Positions 1-10,236 of a DNA stretch of 64,000 nucleotides are shown piece after piece. Location of the stretch: assembly GCF_900090225.1 (NCBI RefSeq), contig NZ_FMHY01000002.1:6758001-6822000 (forward strand). Direction: 5' to 3'. Position 1 is the first letter of the stretch. Every line of letters begins with the position of its first letter. Both the position numbers and the translations under genes were made by a program. The stretch is from Micromonospora eburnea (GTDB taxonomy: Bacteria; Actinomycetota; Actinomycetes; Mycobacteriales; Micromonosporaceae). The notes under the pieces are model-generated. The model was not told the origin of the DNA and searched no databases. It saw nothing but the letters and a program-made list of their open reading frames with translations.

Positions 1-1
1 C

Positions 2-976
2 GGCGCGCTGATCGTCCTCGGCTACGACAAGGTGGTCGACTCGATCTGCACCGGCGGCTTCCCGCTGGACGTCGAGTTCTCCGCGACCCGGGTCCGTGAG
101 CTGTGCAAGATGGATGGCGCGGTGGTGCTCTCCAACGACGGCACCCGGATCGTGCAGGCGGGTGTGCACCTGATGCCCGACCCGTCCATCCCCACCGAGG
201 AGTCCGGCACCCGGCACCGCACCGCGGAACGGGTCGCCCGGCAGACCGGCTACCCGGTCATCTCGGTCAGCCAGTCCATGCGGATCATCAGCCTCTACGT
301 CAACGGCCAGCGGCACGTGCTGGACGACTCGGCGGCGATCCTGTCCCGGGCCAACCAGGCCCTGGCCACCCTTGAGCGTTACAAGCTCCGCCTCGACGAG
401 GTCTCCGGCACCCTCTCCGCCCTGGAGATCGAGGACCTGGTCACCGTACGCGACGCGGTGGCGGTGGTGCAGCGGCTGGAGATGGTCCGCCGGATCGCCG
501 ACGAGATCGCCGGGTACGTGGTGGAGCTGGGCACCGACGGCCGGCTGCTCGCCCTCCAGCTCGACGAGCTGATGGCCGGCGTCGACGCCGACCGCACCCT
601 GGTCATCCGGGACTATCTCCCGGTCGGCCGGAAGTCGCGCACCCTCGACGAGGCGCTGGTCGAGCTGGATCTACTCAGCGCCACCGAGCTGATCGATCTG
701 GTCGCGGTGTCCAAGGCGATCGGCTACCCGTCCGCCTCCGACGCCCTCGACGCGGCGGTGAGCCCGCGGGGTTTCCGTCTGCTGGCCAAGGTGCCCCGGC
801 TGCCCGCGGCCGTGGTGGACCGGCTGGTGGTGCACTTCGGCAGCCTCCAGCGGCTGCTCGGTGCCACCGTGGAGGATCTCCAGGCCGTCGAGGGGGTGGG
901 CGATGCCCGGGCCCGGGGCGTCCGCGAGGGGCTGTCCCGGCTCGCCGAGGCGTCCATCCTGGAGCGGTACGTCTGA
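2..976 (+). CDS. disA: DNA integrity scanning diadenylate cyclase DisA, 5'-truncated by window start
   Basis: The reading frame is open from base 2, so the first residues (probably about 60) lie outside the window. DisA makes cyclic di-AMP from two ATP and scans DNA for branched structures. The DAC domain shows the DGA motif (MDGAVVLSNDG) and the GTRHR motif, both needed for catalysis. A helical linker follows, and the last 70 or so residues form helix-hairpin-helix DNA-binding modules (VEGVGDARARGVREGL). The gene ends convergently 42 bases from the next minus-strand gene. Assignment is firm; only the true start is unknown. Confidence 0.96.
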   Translation, partial: GALIVLGYDKVVDSICTGGFPLDVEFSATRVRELCKMDGAVVLSNDGTRIVQAGVHLMPDPSIPTEESGTRHRTAERVARQTGYPVISVSQSMRIISLYVNGQRHVLDDSAAILSRANQALATLERYKLRLDEVSGTLSALEIEDLVTVRDAVAVVQRLEMVRRIADEIAGYVVELGTDGRLLALQLDELMAGVDADRTLVIRDYLPVGRKSRTLDEALVELDLLSATELIDLVAVSKAIGYPSASDALDAAVSPRGFRLLAKVPRLPAAVVDRLVVHFGSLQRLLGATVEDLQAVEGVGDARARGVREGLSRLAEASILERYV

Positions 977-1018
977 GCCGCCACCCGCCGGCCCGGTCGA
1001 GGCCGGCGCGGTCGCCGG

Positions 1019-1756
1019 TCAGTTGGTGATGGTCAGCTTCACCGGGTCGCTGATCTTGGTGCCCAGCCGCGCGAAGACCTGGTAGTTGCCAGCGGGGACG
1101 AAGTCGCCGGCGGCGAGCCCGTTCGCGCAGCGGTTGCTGTACCGGCCGTTCCAGCCGAGCTGGTAGGAGCGCTCGAAGTTCGGGGTGAACGACTGGACGT
1201 CCGACTCCCTGGCGGTGCCACAGGTGTCCGAGGACCAGACCGTCTCGGCGCCCGCCTTGATGTACAACTCCTGTGCGCCGGAGCCGACGTCGCGGCTGCA
1301 GGTGCGGTCCGACACGTTCTTGATCTTGAACCGCAGGGTGACCACCGTGCCCCGCTGGGCGGTGGCCGGCAGCGCCACCGGAGTCGCCCGGATCTCCGAG
1401 TCGGTGCAGGTCCCGTCGTCGGCCACCGGGGCGCCCGAGGCGTCGTCCGTCCCGGTGTCGCCGCCCGCCGGGCCGCCCTGCCCACCGTCCGAGCCGCCGT
1501 CCGCGCCGCCACCGGAGTCCCCCGGTGTCGGGGACGGACTGCCGGACTTCGGAGTCAGCACCGTGGCGGTCGGCTTTGGGGTCGCGGCGGCGGACGCCGT
1601 TGCCGTGGGATCGGCACCGATCGCGCCGGTCGGTTTACGCTTCGGACCGGTGCAGGAATAAAGCAGGACAATCAGGAATAGAAGCCCCGCTCCGAGTACG
1701 ACGGCGCGACGCCGCCAATACACGGCGGGTGGCAGGGGGCCGACCGTCAGACGCAT
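1019..1756 (-). CDS. Membrane-anchored secreted protein with Ser/Pro/Gly-rich linker and beta-type domain, unknown function
   Basis: The 245-residue product has a short basic N-terminus and one transmembrane helix at about residues 17-36 (VVLGAGLLFLIVLLYS). A low-complexity Ala/Thr/Pro/Gly/Asp linker follows to about residue 110, then a C-terminal domain of about 130 residues with six cysteines. That domain (RGTVVTLRFKIKNVSDRTC) looks like an Ig-like fold, as in many actinobacterial surface proteins. The topology suggests an anchored extracytoplasmic domain. ATG start. It is convergent with disA. No specific function can be given. Confidence 0.75.
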   Translation of the reverse strand: MRLTVGPLPPAVYWRRRAVVLGAGLLFLIVLLYSCTGPKRKPTGAIGADPTATASAAATPKPTATVLTPKSGSPSPTPGDSGGGADGGSDGGQGGPAGGDTGTDDASGAPVADDGTCTDSEIRATPVALPATAQRGTVVTLRFKIKNVSDRTCSRDVGSGAQELYIKAGAETVWSSDTCGTARESDVQSFTPNFERSYQLGWNGRYSNRCANGLAAGDFVPAGNYQVFARLGTKISDPVKLTITN

Positions 1757-1916
1757 GATGCGTTCACCGTAGTCGCGCGACGCGAGGCGTGGGGAACGAC
1801 GCGCCGGTGCGGATCAGTCGTGCCCGACCAGCCGTCCACACTCGACCCGCCATGGTCACCGAACGGCTCCGGGCGGGCGCGCAGCGCCACGACGGACACC
1901 CAGGACCCCCGATCGA

Positions 1917-2477
1917 TCAGAGATAGACCTTGCGCTGGTAGACGGAATGGGCACCGGCCACCCGGTCGAGGAAGAGCAGACCGGCACAATGGTCGATCTC
2001 GTGCTGGAGCGCCCGCGCCTCGAAGCCGTCGGTGACCAGCCGTACCGGCACACCGGTGCCCGGGAGTACCCCCTCGACGACCAGCCGGCTGGCCCGCTTC
2101 ACGTCACCGGTCAGGTCGGGCACCGACATGCAGCCCTCCCGCCCGGCCTTCCAGCGGGTCGCCTCGACCACCTTCGCGTTGCAGAGCACGAACGTGCCGT
2201 GCACGGTGACCGCCTTCGGATGGCCGGTGACGTTCACCGCAAACACCTGCGCGCCCACCCCCACCTGCGGCGCGGCGAGGCCCACGCAGCCCGGCGACAC
2301 GCGCATCGTGGCGATCAGGTCGGCGGCGAGGCGGACCACCTCGTCCGAGGTCGGATCGACCTCCGGCCCGGGCCGGCTGAGCACCGGATCGGGTGCGACC
2401 ACCACCGGCCGTACCTCACCCGCGACCTCCAGCGCCTCCGGGGTCCAGTCGCCCAGGCCGACGTACTCGGCGGTCAC
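1917..2477 (-). CDS. def: Peptide deformylase
   Basis: This enzyme removes the N-formyl group from nascent proteins. The 186-residue product has all three metal-site motifs: motif 1 GCVGLAAPQVG, motif 2 EGCMSVP and motif 3 QHEIDH, whose Cys and two His bind Fe/Zn with the Glu as catalytic base. The start is the GTG at 2477, because its GTGA overlaps the stop codon of the upstream ACT-domain gene, a translational coupling arrangement. The open frame continues upstream but there it is antisense to mutY. The first 25 residues are an actinobacterial N-terminal extension. Confidence 0.95.
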   Translation of the reverse strand: MTAEYVGLGDWTPEALEVAGEVRPVVVAPDPVLSRPGPEVDPTSDEVVRLAADLIATMRVSPGCVGLAAPQVGVGAQVFAVNVTGHPKAVTVHGTFVLCNAKVVEATRWKAGREGCMSVPDLTGDVKRASRLVVEGVLPGTGVPVRLVTDGFEARALQHEIDHCAGLLFLDRVAGAHSVYQRKVYL

Positions 2478-2986
2478 AGCAGGTCCGGGTCCGCCGGGCG
2501 GAGGCTGACGCCCACGCCGAGATCGGCAGCGGTACGGGCGAGCCGGCCGGCCACCTCGTCGGAACTGCCCGGCGGCAGCTCGACCTCGGCGACCACCACG
2601 TAGAGGGAGCCGGTCAGCCGGGTGCTCAGATCGGTGACGTTGCCGCCCGCGTCGGCCAGCACCCGGGTCATCGCGGCGACGATGCCCATCCGGTCGGCGC
2701 CGTGCACGGCCAGCACGTACGGCTCGCCCGGCGGCGGCGTCTGCCCGTCCGGGGTGACCGGGCGTACGGTGGCCAGGAGCTGGCCGTCGGCGGCGAGCGG
2801 GGCCAGCGCGGCCTCGACATCGGCGGCGGCCGGGCCCACGCAGATCAGGGTCATCGCGAAGTGGCCCCGCAACCGGGTCATCGTGGAGTCGGTGAGGTTC
2901 GCGCCGAGCCGCGCGAGCGCTTCGGCGACGTCGGCCACGATGCCCGGCCGGTCCCGGCCGATGACGGTGATCGCGAGCTCGTTCAT
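2474..2986 (-). CDS. Double ACT-domain regulatory protein (GcvR-like)
   Basis: The 170-residue protein is made of two ACT domains, each opening with a characteristic strand-helix motif: ITVIGRDRPGIVADVAEAL near residue 6 and LAVHGADRMGIVAAMTRVL near residue 90. Such proteins resemble the glycine-cleavage regulator GcvR and are thought to sense amino acids; no enzyme domain is present. The ATG at 2986 is used; the frame stays open upstream but there overlaps mutY antisense. Its stop overlaps the def start by 4 bases (GTGA). It diverges from mutY with a 97-base gap. The ligand is unknown. Confidence 0.85.
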   Translation of the reverse strand: MNELAITVIGRDRPGIVADVAEALARLGANLTDSTMTRLRGHFAMTLICVGPAAADVEAALAPLAADGQLLATVRPVTPDGQTPPPGEPYVLAVHGADRMGIVAAMTRVLADAGGNVTDLSTRLTGSLYVVVAEVELPPGSSDEVAGRLARTAADLGVGVSLRPADPDLL

Positions 2987-3083
2987 CCGGACATTCTGCC
3001 CCGCCGGTTCCCGGGCGGTCGGAGGGGCCTGCCCCGCCCGCCCATCCTGCGGGAAAGCCAGCCATGACATGATCGGCAGCGCC

Positions 3084-3989
3084 ATGACCGAGCCCACCTT
3101 CGCCACCCTGGTCAGCCGCTGGTACGAGCGGAACGCCCGCGACCTGCCGTGGCGCGAGCCGGGCATCGGCGCGTGGGCGATCCTGGTCAGCGAGGTCATG
3201 CTCCAGCAGACGCCGGTGGTCCGGGTGCTGCCCGCCTGGGAGGCGTGGCTGGCCCGATGGCCGGTGCCGCTGGCGCTGGCCGAGGACACCCCGGCCGAGG
3301 CGATCCGGATGTGGGGACGGCTCGGCTATCCCCGCCGGGCGGTACGGCTGCGGGACTGCGCGGTGGCGATCGTCGAACGGCACGGTGGCGAGGTGCCGGA
3401 TCGGCTGGACCAGTTGCTGGCGCTGCCGGGCGTCGGGACGTACACGGCCCGGGCGGTGGCGGCGTTCGCCTTCGGGCAGCGGCACCCGGTGGTCGACACC
3501 AACGTACGCCGGGTGGTGTGCCGGGCGATCGCCGGCGAGCCGGACGCCGGCCCGGCCACCCGCCCCGCCGACCTGGTCGCCACCGAGGAGCTGCTGCCCG
3601 CCGAGCCGGCCGCGGCGGCCCTGGCCAGTGCCGCCTTCATGGAACTCGGCGCGGTGGTCTGCACCGCCCGCGCGCCGCGCTGCGCGGTATGCCCGGTCGA
3701 GGCGGTCTGCGCCTGGCGGGCGTCCGGCCAGGAGGCGCCGGCCGGCCCGACCCGCCGCCCCCAGCGCTACGCCGGCACCGACCGCCAGGTACGCGGCCTG
3801 CTGCTCGCGGTCCTCCGCGAGGCGACCGGCCCGGTGCCGCACCAGCGGCTGGACCAGGTCTGGCACGACGACGTGCAGCGCGCCCGGGCCCTGGCCGGGC
3901 TGGTCACCGATGGCCTGGTCGAGCCGGTCGGTGAGGAGTCCTTCCGCCTGATCGGCGACGGCCCCCCGGTCCCCCTCCCCCACGCCTGA
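3084..3989 (+). CDS. mutY: A/G-specific adenine DNA glycosylase MutY
   Basis: MutY removes adenine mispaired with 8-oxoguanine. The 301-residue product has the HhH-GPD core: EVMLQQTPV, with the conserved catalytic Glu region; LPGVGTYTARAV, the helix-hairpin-helix; and VVDTNVRRV with the catalytic Asp. The [4Fe-4S] loop has Cys spacing C-x6-C-x2-C-x5-C (CTARAPRCAVCPVEAVC). The C-terminal 8-oxoG-recognition (NUDIX-like) domain is missing, which is usual for short actinobacterial MutY. A second in-frame ATG at 3069 would add five residues; 3084 is preferred. The location near disA and clpC is the usual actinobacterial context. Confidence 0.94.
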   Translation: MTEPTFATLVSRWYERNARDLPWREPGIGAWAILVSEVMLQQTPVVRVLPAWEAWLARWPVPLALAEDTPAEAIRMWGRLGYPRRAVRLRDCAVAIVERHGGEVPDRLDQLLALPGVGTYTARAVAAFAFGQRHPVVDTNVRRVVCRAIAGEPDAGPATRPADLVATEELLPAEPAAAALASAAFMELGAVVCTARAPRCAVCPVEAVCAWRASGQEAPAGPTRRPQRYAGTDRQVRGLLLAVLREATGPVPHQRLDQVWHDDVQRARALAGLVTDGLVEPVGEESFRLIGDGPPVPLPHA

Positions 3990-4011
3990 CCAGCCGGGCA
4001 CGGCACGCCGC

Positions 4012-4096
4012 ATCTTGATCCACTCAGCTTGCGGCAACTGGCGGTCTCCGGCACCACCGAGACCACACCTTGCCGCACAGCGAGTCGATCAGAGCC
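4012..4096. repeat. Long imperfect palindromic intergenic element
   Basis: Outer arms read TTGATCCACTCAGCTTGCGGCAA in pieces (about 4016-4038) and, on the other side, TTGCCGCACAGCGAGTCGATCA (about 4072-4093), near reverse complements. Inside them lies a second inverted repeat, GGTCTCCGG / CCGAGACC. The whole could fold into one long hairpin of about 85 bases between mutY and the clpC terminator. No gene is present. It has the look of a small non-autonomous mobile palindrome. Confidence 0.6.
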
Positions 4097-4120
4097 GAGG
4101 CGCGGGCCGACGGCCGGAAA

Positions 4121-4161
4121 GGCGACGGCCCCGGTGGCTCTCGCCTACCGGGGCCGTCGCC
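4121..4161 (-). terminator. Rho-independent-type terminator of clpC
   Basis: A perfect 15-bp stem, GGCGACGGCCCCGGT paired with ACCGGGGCCGTCGCC, encloses an 11-base loop. On the minus strand it is followed by TTTCC. It lies 20 bases beyond the clpC stop codon. Confidence 0.8.
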
Positions 4162-4180
4162 CTGTCACATCTGCCCAGCG

Positions 4181-6718
<2,538 letters not shown>

Positions 6719-7237
6719 GCCCTCGTGCTCCTCACGTGCCGTGCGCCTTGATGGTCAAGATCTTGGCGGGGCCGGTGCGCGGACGTCCGGGACGGGCGTC
6801 CGTGCCTCCTTACTCTATCGCCGCGGACCGACTCCGCTGAGGTCGTGTGTCCCCGCGAAAGGCCGTTCCCACGTCGTTTCTGACAACCGTCCACGCTCAG
6901 CAGGTGTTCCGGTACCCCTAGCTGTACGCGCAGAGCGAAATTCGACCGTTGGTGGAAAAGCCCGGTCGGGGGCCTCCGGAAGGTCTTCCGGGCTCGGGGC
7001 GGGGGCTTCGGCGCCGCCGCCGTCATCCACAACCTGTGGACAGGATCTCCACTGCCTGTGGACAACCTGCCCCGCGGCGGTTTTCTTCCCGCCCCCGACC
7101 TGGCTCCCGCCGCCCACGACCAGCGCGCCCAGCCCGGCCCCCGCGACCGGCGGCGCACGTCCCGCACGGGGGGCGTTCGACGCGGCCGGCACGTCTCGCC
7201 CCGGACCGGACCAGACGACGCACCGGGGCGGAAACGG
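6719..7237. other. clpC-lsr2 intergenic region, no gene seen
   Basis: About 520 bases between clpC and the lsr2 terminator. It holds the likely clpC promoter (TAGAGT on the minus strand at 6812-6817) and a DnaA-box-like cluster at 7023-7065, listed separately. Open frames here lack recognisable protein features and have mixed third-position composition, so no coding gene is called. Confidence 0.6.
7023..7065. promoter_or_regulatory. Cluster of three DnaA-box-like 9-mers
   Basis: TCATCCACA lies at 7023-7031 on the plus strand. CTGTCCACA (7035-7043) and TTGTCCACA (7057-7065) lie on the minus strand. All three fit the high-GC actinobacterial DnaA-box pattern (T/C)(T/C)(G/A/C)TCCACA, and the last is the ideal form. 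No dnaA, dnaN or AT-rich unwinding region is nearby, so this is not called as the replication origin. Confidence 0.5.
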
Positions 7238-7273
7238 CGACGCCGGCCCGGAGTGGCCTCCGGTCCGGCGTCG
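7238..7273 (-). terminator. Hairpin terminator of lsr2
   Basis: Fifteen-base arms (CGACGCCGGCCCGGA and TCCGGTCCGGCGTCG) pair with one mismatch around a 6-base loop. On the minus strand the stem is followed by a short T-containing tract (CGTTTCC). It lies about 27 bases past the lsr2 stop. Confidence 0.75.
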
Positions 7274-7299
7274 TGTCGCCCGCTACGGGGTCGTCGTGA

Positions 7300-7650
7300 T
7301 CAGTGACCCGCCTTCGCGTGGTACTCCTCGACGATCTCCTGCGGGATGCGTCCCCGGTCCGAGATGTCCTTGCCGGCCTTCTTCGCCCAGGCGCGGATGG
7401 CCTTGTTCTGCTCGCGGTCGGCGGTCGCGCCGCCCCGGCCACGCGCGGCCCGGCCGCCGACGACCACCCCACCGCGACCGACCTTGGTCCCGTGCGCGAT
7501 GTACTGAGCGAATACATCACGCAATTTCTCGGCGTTCGTCGCCGACAGGTCGATCTCGTACTGCACGCCGTCGAGGGCGAACTTGACGGTCTCGTCAGCG
7601 TCCCCGCCGTCCAGGTCATCGACCAGCTTGTGGATGATCTGCTTGGCCAC
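7300..7650 (-). CDS. lsr2: Lsr2-family nucleoid-associated silencing protein
   Basis: Lsr2 is the actinobacterial H-NS analogue that bridges AT-rich DNA and silences foreign genes. The 116-residue product has the N-terminal dimerisation domain (MAKQIIHKLVDDLDG, then FALDGVQYEIDLS) and a C-terminal DNA-binding domain with IRAWAKKAGKDISDRGRIP; the family AT-hook-like motif is normally RGR, and here SDRGRIP is intact. GTG at 7650 is chosen because a GAAAGGA ribosome site sits 9 bases upstream; an ATG three codons earlier would be too close to it. Its place between lysS and clpC is the conserved actinobacterial position. Confidence 0.95.
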   Translation of the reverse strand: MAKQIIHKLVDDLDGGDADETVKFALDGVQYEIDLSATNAEKLRDVFAQYIAHGTKVGRGGVVVGGRAARGRGGATADREQNKAIRAWAKKAGKDISDRGRIPQEIVEEYHAKAGH

Positions 7651-7765
7651 GTCCCACATTCCTTTCGAGCAGGGTGATGTTCTCCTGCGAATACAGGAGA
7701 ACAATAACCCGCCCGCCGCTTGTCTCGTCAATAGGATGCGGTAACGACCTGGAGACGGCCGGCGG

Positions 7766-9274
7766 CTACTCCGGCCGGACCAACGGGAACAGGATGGTTT
7801 CCCGAATTCCCAGGCCGGTCAGCGCCATCAAGAGCCGGTCGATTCCCATTCCCATACCACCGGCCGGCGGCATTCCGTACTCCATCGCCCGGAGGAAGTC
7901 CTCGTCGAGTCGCATCGCCTCGTCGTCGCCGCGGGCGGCGAGCTGCGCCTGCGCCACCAGCCGCTCCCGCTGCACCACCGGGTCGACCAGCTCGGAGTAC
8001 GCGGTGCCCAGCTCGAAACCGAGGACGTACAGGTCCCACTTCTCGGCCAGTCCCGGCTCGCTGCGGTGGGCCCGGGTCAGCGGGCTGGTCTCCTCCGGGT
8101 AGTCGCACACGAAGGTGGGCGCCTGCAGCGACGGCACCACTAGTTCCTCGAACAGTTCCTCGGCCAGCTTGCCCGGACCCCACTTCGGGTCGACCGACAG
8201 CCCGACCTTGTCGGCGTACTCGACCAGCCGGGACCTCTCGGTGCGGACGGTGACCTCCTCACCGAGCGCTTCGGAAAGAACACCGAACAGTGTCACCGAG
8301 CGCCACTCGCCGCCCAGATCGAACTCCCGGCCGTCGGCGTGGGTGACCACCGTCGATCCGCCGACCGCGATCGCCGCCTGCTGCACAAGATTTCGAGTCA
8401 GCTCGGCCATCGTGTTGTAGTCGCCGTACGCCTGGTAGGCCTCGAGCATCGCGAACTCGGGCGAGTGCGACGAGTCGATGCCCTCATTACGGAAGTTGCG
8501 GTTGATCTCGAAGACCCGGTCCACGCCGCCCACCACAGCGCGCTTGAGAAACAGTTCCGGCGCGATTCGCAGATACAGATCGGTGTTGAGCGCATTGCTG
8601 TGGGTCACGAATGGGCGGGCCGCCGCGCCTCCGTGCAGCAACTGGAGCATCGGGGTCTCCACCTCGATGAAGTCCTGCGCGTGCAGGGTGTCACGGAGGC
8701 TGCGGACCGCGGCCGCCCGGGTGCGTACCATCTGCCGCGCCTGCTCGCGGACGACCAGGTCCACGTAGCGCTGGCGGACCCGGGCCTCCTCGCTCAGCGG
8801 CTTGTGCGCCACCGGCAGCGGGCGCAGGGCCTTGGCGGTGACCGCCCACTCCTCGACCAGCACCGACAGCTCGCCGCGCCGGCTGGTGATCACCTCACCG
8901 GTGACGCCGACGTGGTCGCCGAGGTCGACCAGGCGCTTCCAGTCCTCCAGCCGCTGCCCGCCGACCCGGTCCAGCGAGAGCATCGCCTGGAGTTCGGTGC
9001 CGTCGCCGTCCCGAAGGGTGGCGAAGCAGAGCTTGCCGGTGTTGCGTACGAAAATCACCCGGCCGGTGACCGAGACCCGGTCGCCGGTGGCGGTGTCGGT
9101 GGGCAGCTCGGCGTACTGGGCGCGGATCCGGGCCAGCGTGCTGGTCCGGGGGTAGCCGATCGGGTACGGTTCGACGCCCTCGGCGAGCATCCGGTCCCGC
9201 TTCTCCCGGCGGACCTTCATCTGCTCCGGAAGGTCGTCGGCGGGGTCTACTGGCAGGGCGTTCTGCTCGGTCAC
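7766..9274 (-). CDS. lysS: Lysyl-tRNA synthetase, class II
   Basis: This enzyme charges tRNA(Lys). The 502-residue product has an N-terminal OB-fold anticodon-binding domain (VSVTGRVIFVRNTGKLCFATLRDGDG) and the class II core: motif 2 FRNEGIDSSHSPEFAMLEAY and motif 3 GMGMGIDRLLMALTG. Length is typical for bacterial LysS. GTG at 9274 is chosen because GAGGAAG is placed 6 bases upstream; the longer frame to a TTG at 9289 would start inside that ribosome site. It is followed by lsr2 and clpC on the same strand. Confidence 0.95.
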   Translation of the reverse strand: MTEQNALPVDPADDLPEQMKVRREKRDRMLAEGVEPYPIGYPRTSTLARIRAQYAELPTDTATGDRVSVTGRVIFVRNTGKLCFATLRDGDGTELQAMLSLDRVGGQRLEDWKRLVDLGDHVGVTGEVITSRRGELSVLVEEWAVTAKALRPLPVAHKPLSEEARVRQRYVDLVVREQARQMVRTRAAAVRSLRDTLHAQDFIEVETPMLQLLHGGAAARPFVTHSNALNTDLYLRIAPELFLKRAVVGGVDRVFEINRNFRNEGIDSSHSPEFAMLEAYQAYGDYNTMAELTRNLVQQAAIAVGGSTVVTHADGREFDLGGEWRSVTLFGVLSEALGEEVTVRTERSRLVEYADKVGLSVDPKWGPGKLAEELFEELVVPSLQAPTFVCDYPEETSPLTRAHRSEPGLAEKWDLYVLGFELGTAYSELVDPVVQRERLVAQAQLAARGDDEAMRLDEDFLRAMEYGMPPAGGMGMGIDRLLMALTGLGIRETILFPLVRPE

Positions 9275-9368
9275 GGCACGCTTCCTCAAGCCTTGGAGGG
9301 ATATCGGCGGGTCAGCCCATGAGCGTACTCAAGCCACGTGCCGGCCGTTACGGGATAACCTGCCGCCC

Positions 9369-10109
9369 ATGACGGACCCCACTCAGGCGCTCTCCTTCGG
9401 TGTCGCCGCCGCCGACTACGACCGGTTCCGGCCCCGCTATCCCGAACAGGCGCTGCGCTGGGCACTCGACGGCCTCACCGCGCCGGCCCGGGTGGTGGAC
9501 CTCGGCGCGGGCACCGGCATCCTCACCCGCGGGGTGCTCGCGCTCGGACATGACCTCGTACCCGTCGAGCCGGATCCGGGGATGCGGGCGCAACTGGCGG
9601 CCGCGACCCCGGGCACGAGGCCGCTGGCCGGCACCGCCGAGGCAATGCCGCTGCCGGACGGGTCGGCGGACGCGGTGCTGGTGGGGCAGGCGTACCACTG
9701 GTTCGACAGGGAGCCCGCGCACGCCGAGATCGCCCGGGTGCTGCGACCCGGCGGCGTCTTCGCCCCGATCTGGAACCTCCGGGACGAGCGGGTGGCCTGG
9801 GTGGCGGAGCTGACCCGGATCGCCCACCTCGGTGACAACGCGGGCAACGTGGTCGAAAGGTACGGCGACTTCGGGTCCGCCTTTGAGCCGGTCGAAGTGG
9901 GCGAATTCTCCCATTCGACCGCGCTGACGCCCGACGAGGTGGTCGGCATGCTGCACACCCGGTCCTACTGGCTCGTCGCGTCGGCGGAGGAGCGGGACCG
10001 GGTCGACCGGGAGCTGCGGCAACTCTTCGCCACCCACCCCGACCTGACGGGACGGGAGACCGTCGAACTCCCCTACCGCACCTTCGTCTTCCGCTCCCGC
10101 CGCCGCTGA
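9369..10109 (+). CDS. Class I SAM-dependent methyltransferase, substrate unknown
   Basis: The 246-residue product has a Rossmann SAM-binding fold: motif I VVDLGAGTGILTRGVL at about residues 41-56, the acidic residue after strand 2 (VPVEPDPGM), and AEAMPLPDGSADAVLVGQAYHWFD as motifs II/III. This is the UbiE/Methyltransf_11 type. The YHWF motif after strand 4 is common in small-molecule methyltransferases, but the substrate cannot be deduced. It diverges from lysS (94-base gap) and is convergent with coaX, with repeats in the junction. Confidence 0.85.
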   Translation: MTDPTQALSFGVAAADYDRFRPRYPEQALRWALDGLTAPARVVDLGAGTGILTRGVLALGHDLVPVEPDPGMRAQLAAATPGTRPLAGTAEAMPLPDGSADAVLVGQAYHWFDREPAHAEIARVLRPGGVFAPIWNLRDERVAWVAELTRIAHLGDNAGNVVERYGDFGSAFEPVEVGEFSHSTALTPDEVVGMLHTRSYWLVASAEERDRVDRELRQLFATHPDLTGRETVELPYRTFVFRSRRR

Positions 10110-10175
10110 GCGCCGGGCGCCGCCGAGCGCCGGGCGCCGCTGCTCACTGGGCGCCGCCGCTCACTGGGCGCCGTG
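10108..10175. repeat. Four 17-bp tandem repeats after the methyltransferase gene
   Basis: Units 1 and 2 read GAGCGCCGGGCGCCGCC/T; units 3 and 4 read GCTCACTGGGCGCCGCC or ...GTG. The array starts on the stop codon of the methyltransferase gene and runs directly into the next repeat element. It is GC-rich and self-complementary (GGCGCC cores). Confidence 0.8.
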
Positions 10176-10236
10176 GTTAAGAGGGGGCCCCTGCTCTGCC
10201 GGAGGCGTTAAGAGGGGGCCCTTCCTTGCACCTCAG
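10176..10236. repeat. Stop-codon-abutting GC hairpin repeat, copy 1
   Basis: A 61-bp element made of two similar halves, each starting GTTAAGAGGGGGCCC. It is related over its full length to 47602-47663. Its last bases, CCTCAG, contain the stop codon of coaX on the minus strand. Each half can form a GGGGCCCC-centred hairpin. It lies between two convergent genes, so it could act as a bidirectional terminator. Confidence 0.8.

Noticed and set aside
1..1018. Cyclic di-AMP (ydaO-type) riboswitch near disA
   Set aside because: The upstream part of disA is outside the window and no ydaO-like leader was recognised elsewhere.
7023..7065. Replication origin
   Set aside because: Only three boxes, no dnaA/dnaN neighbours, no AT-rich stretch.
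6815..7192. 125-codon minus frame upstream of clpC
   Set aside because: Low-complexity Gly/Pro/Ala product, crosses the DnaA-box cluster and the clpC promoter.
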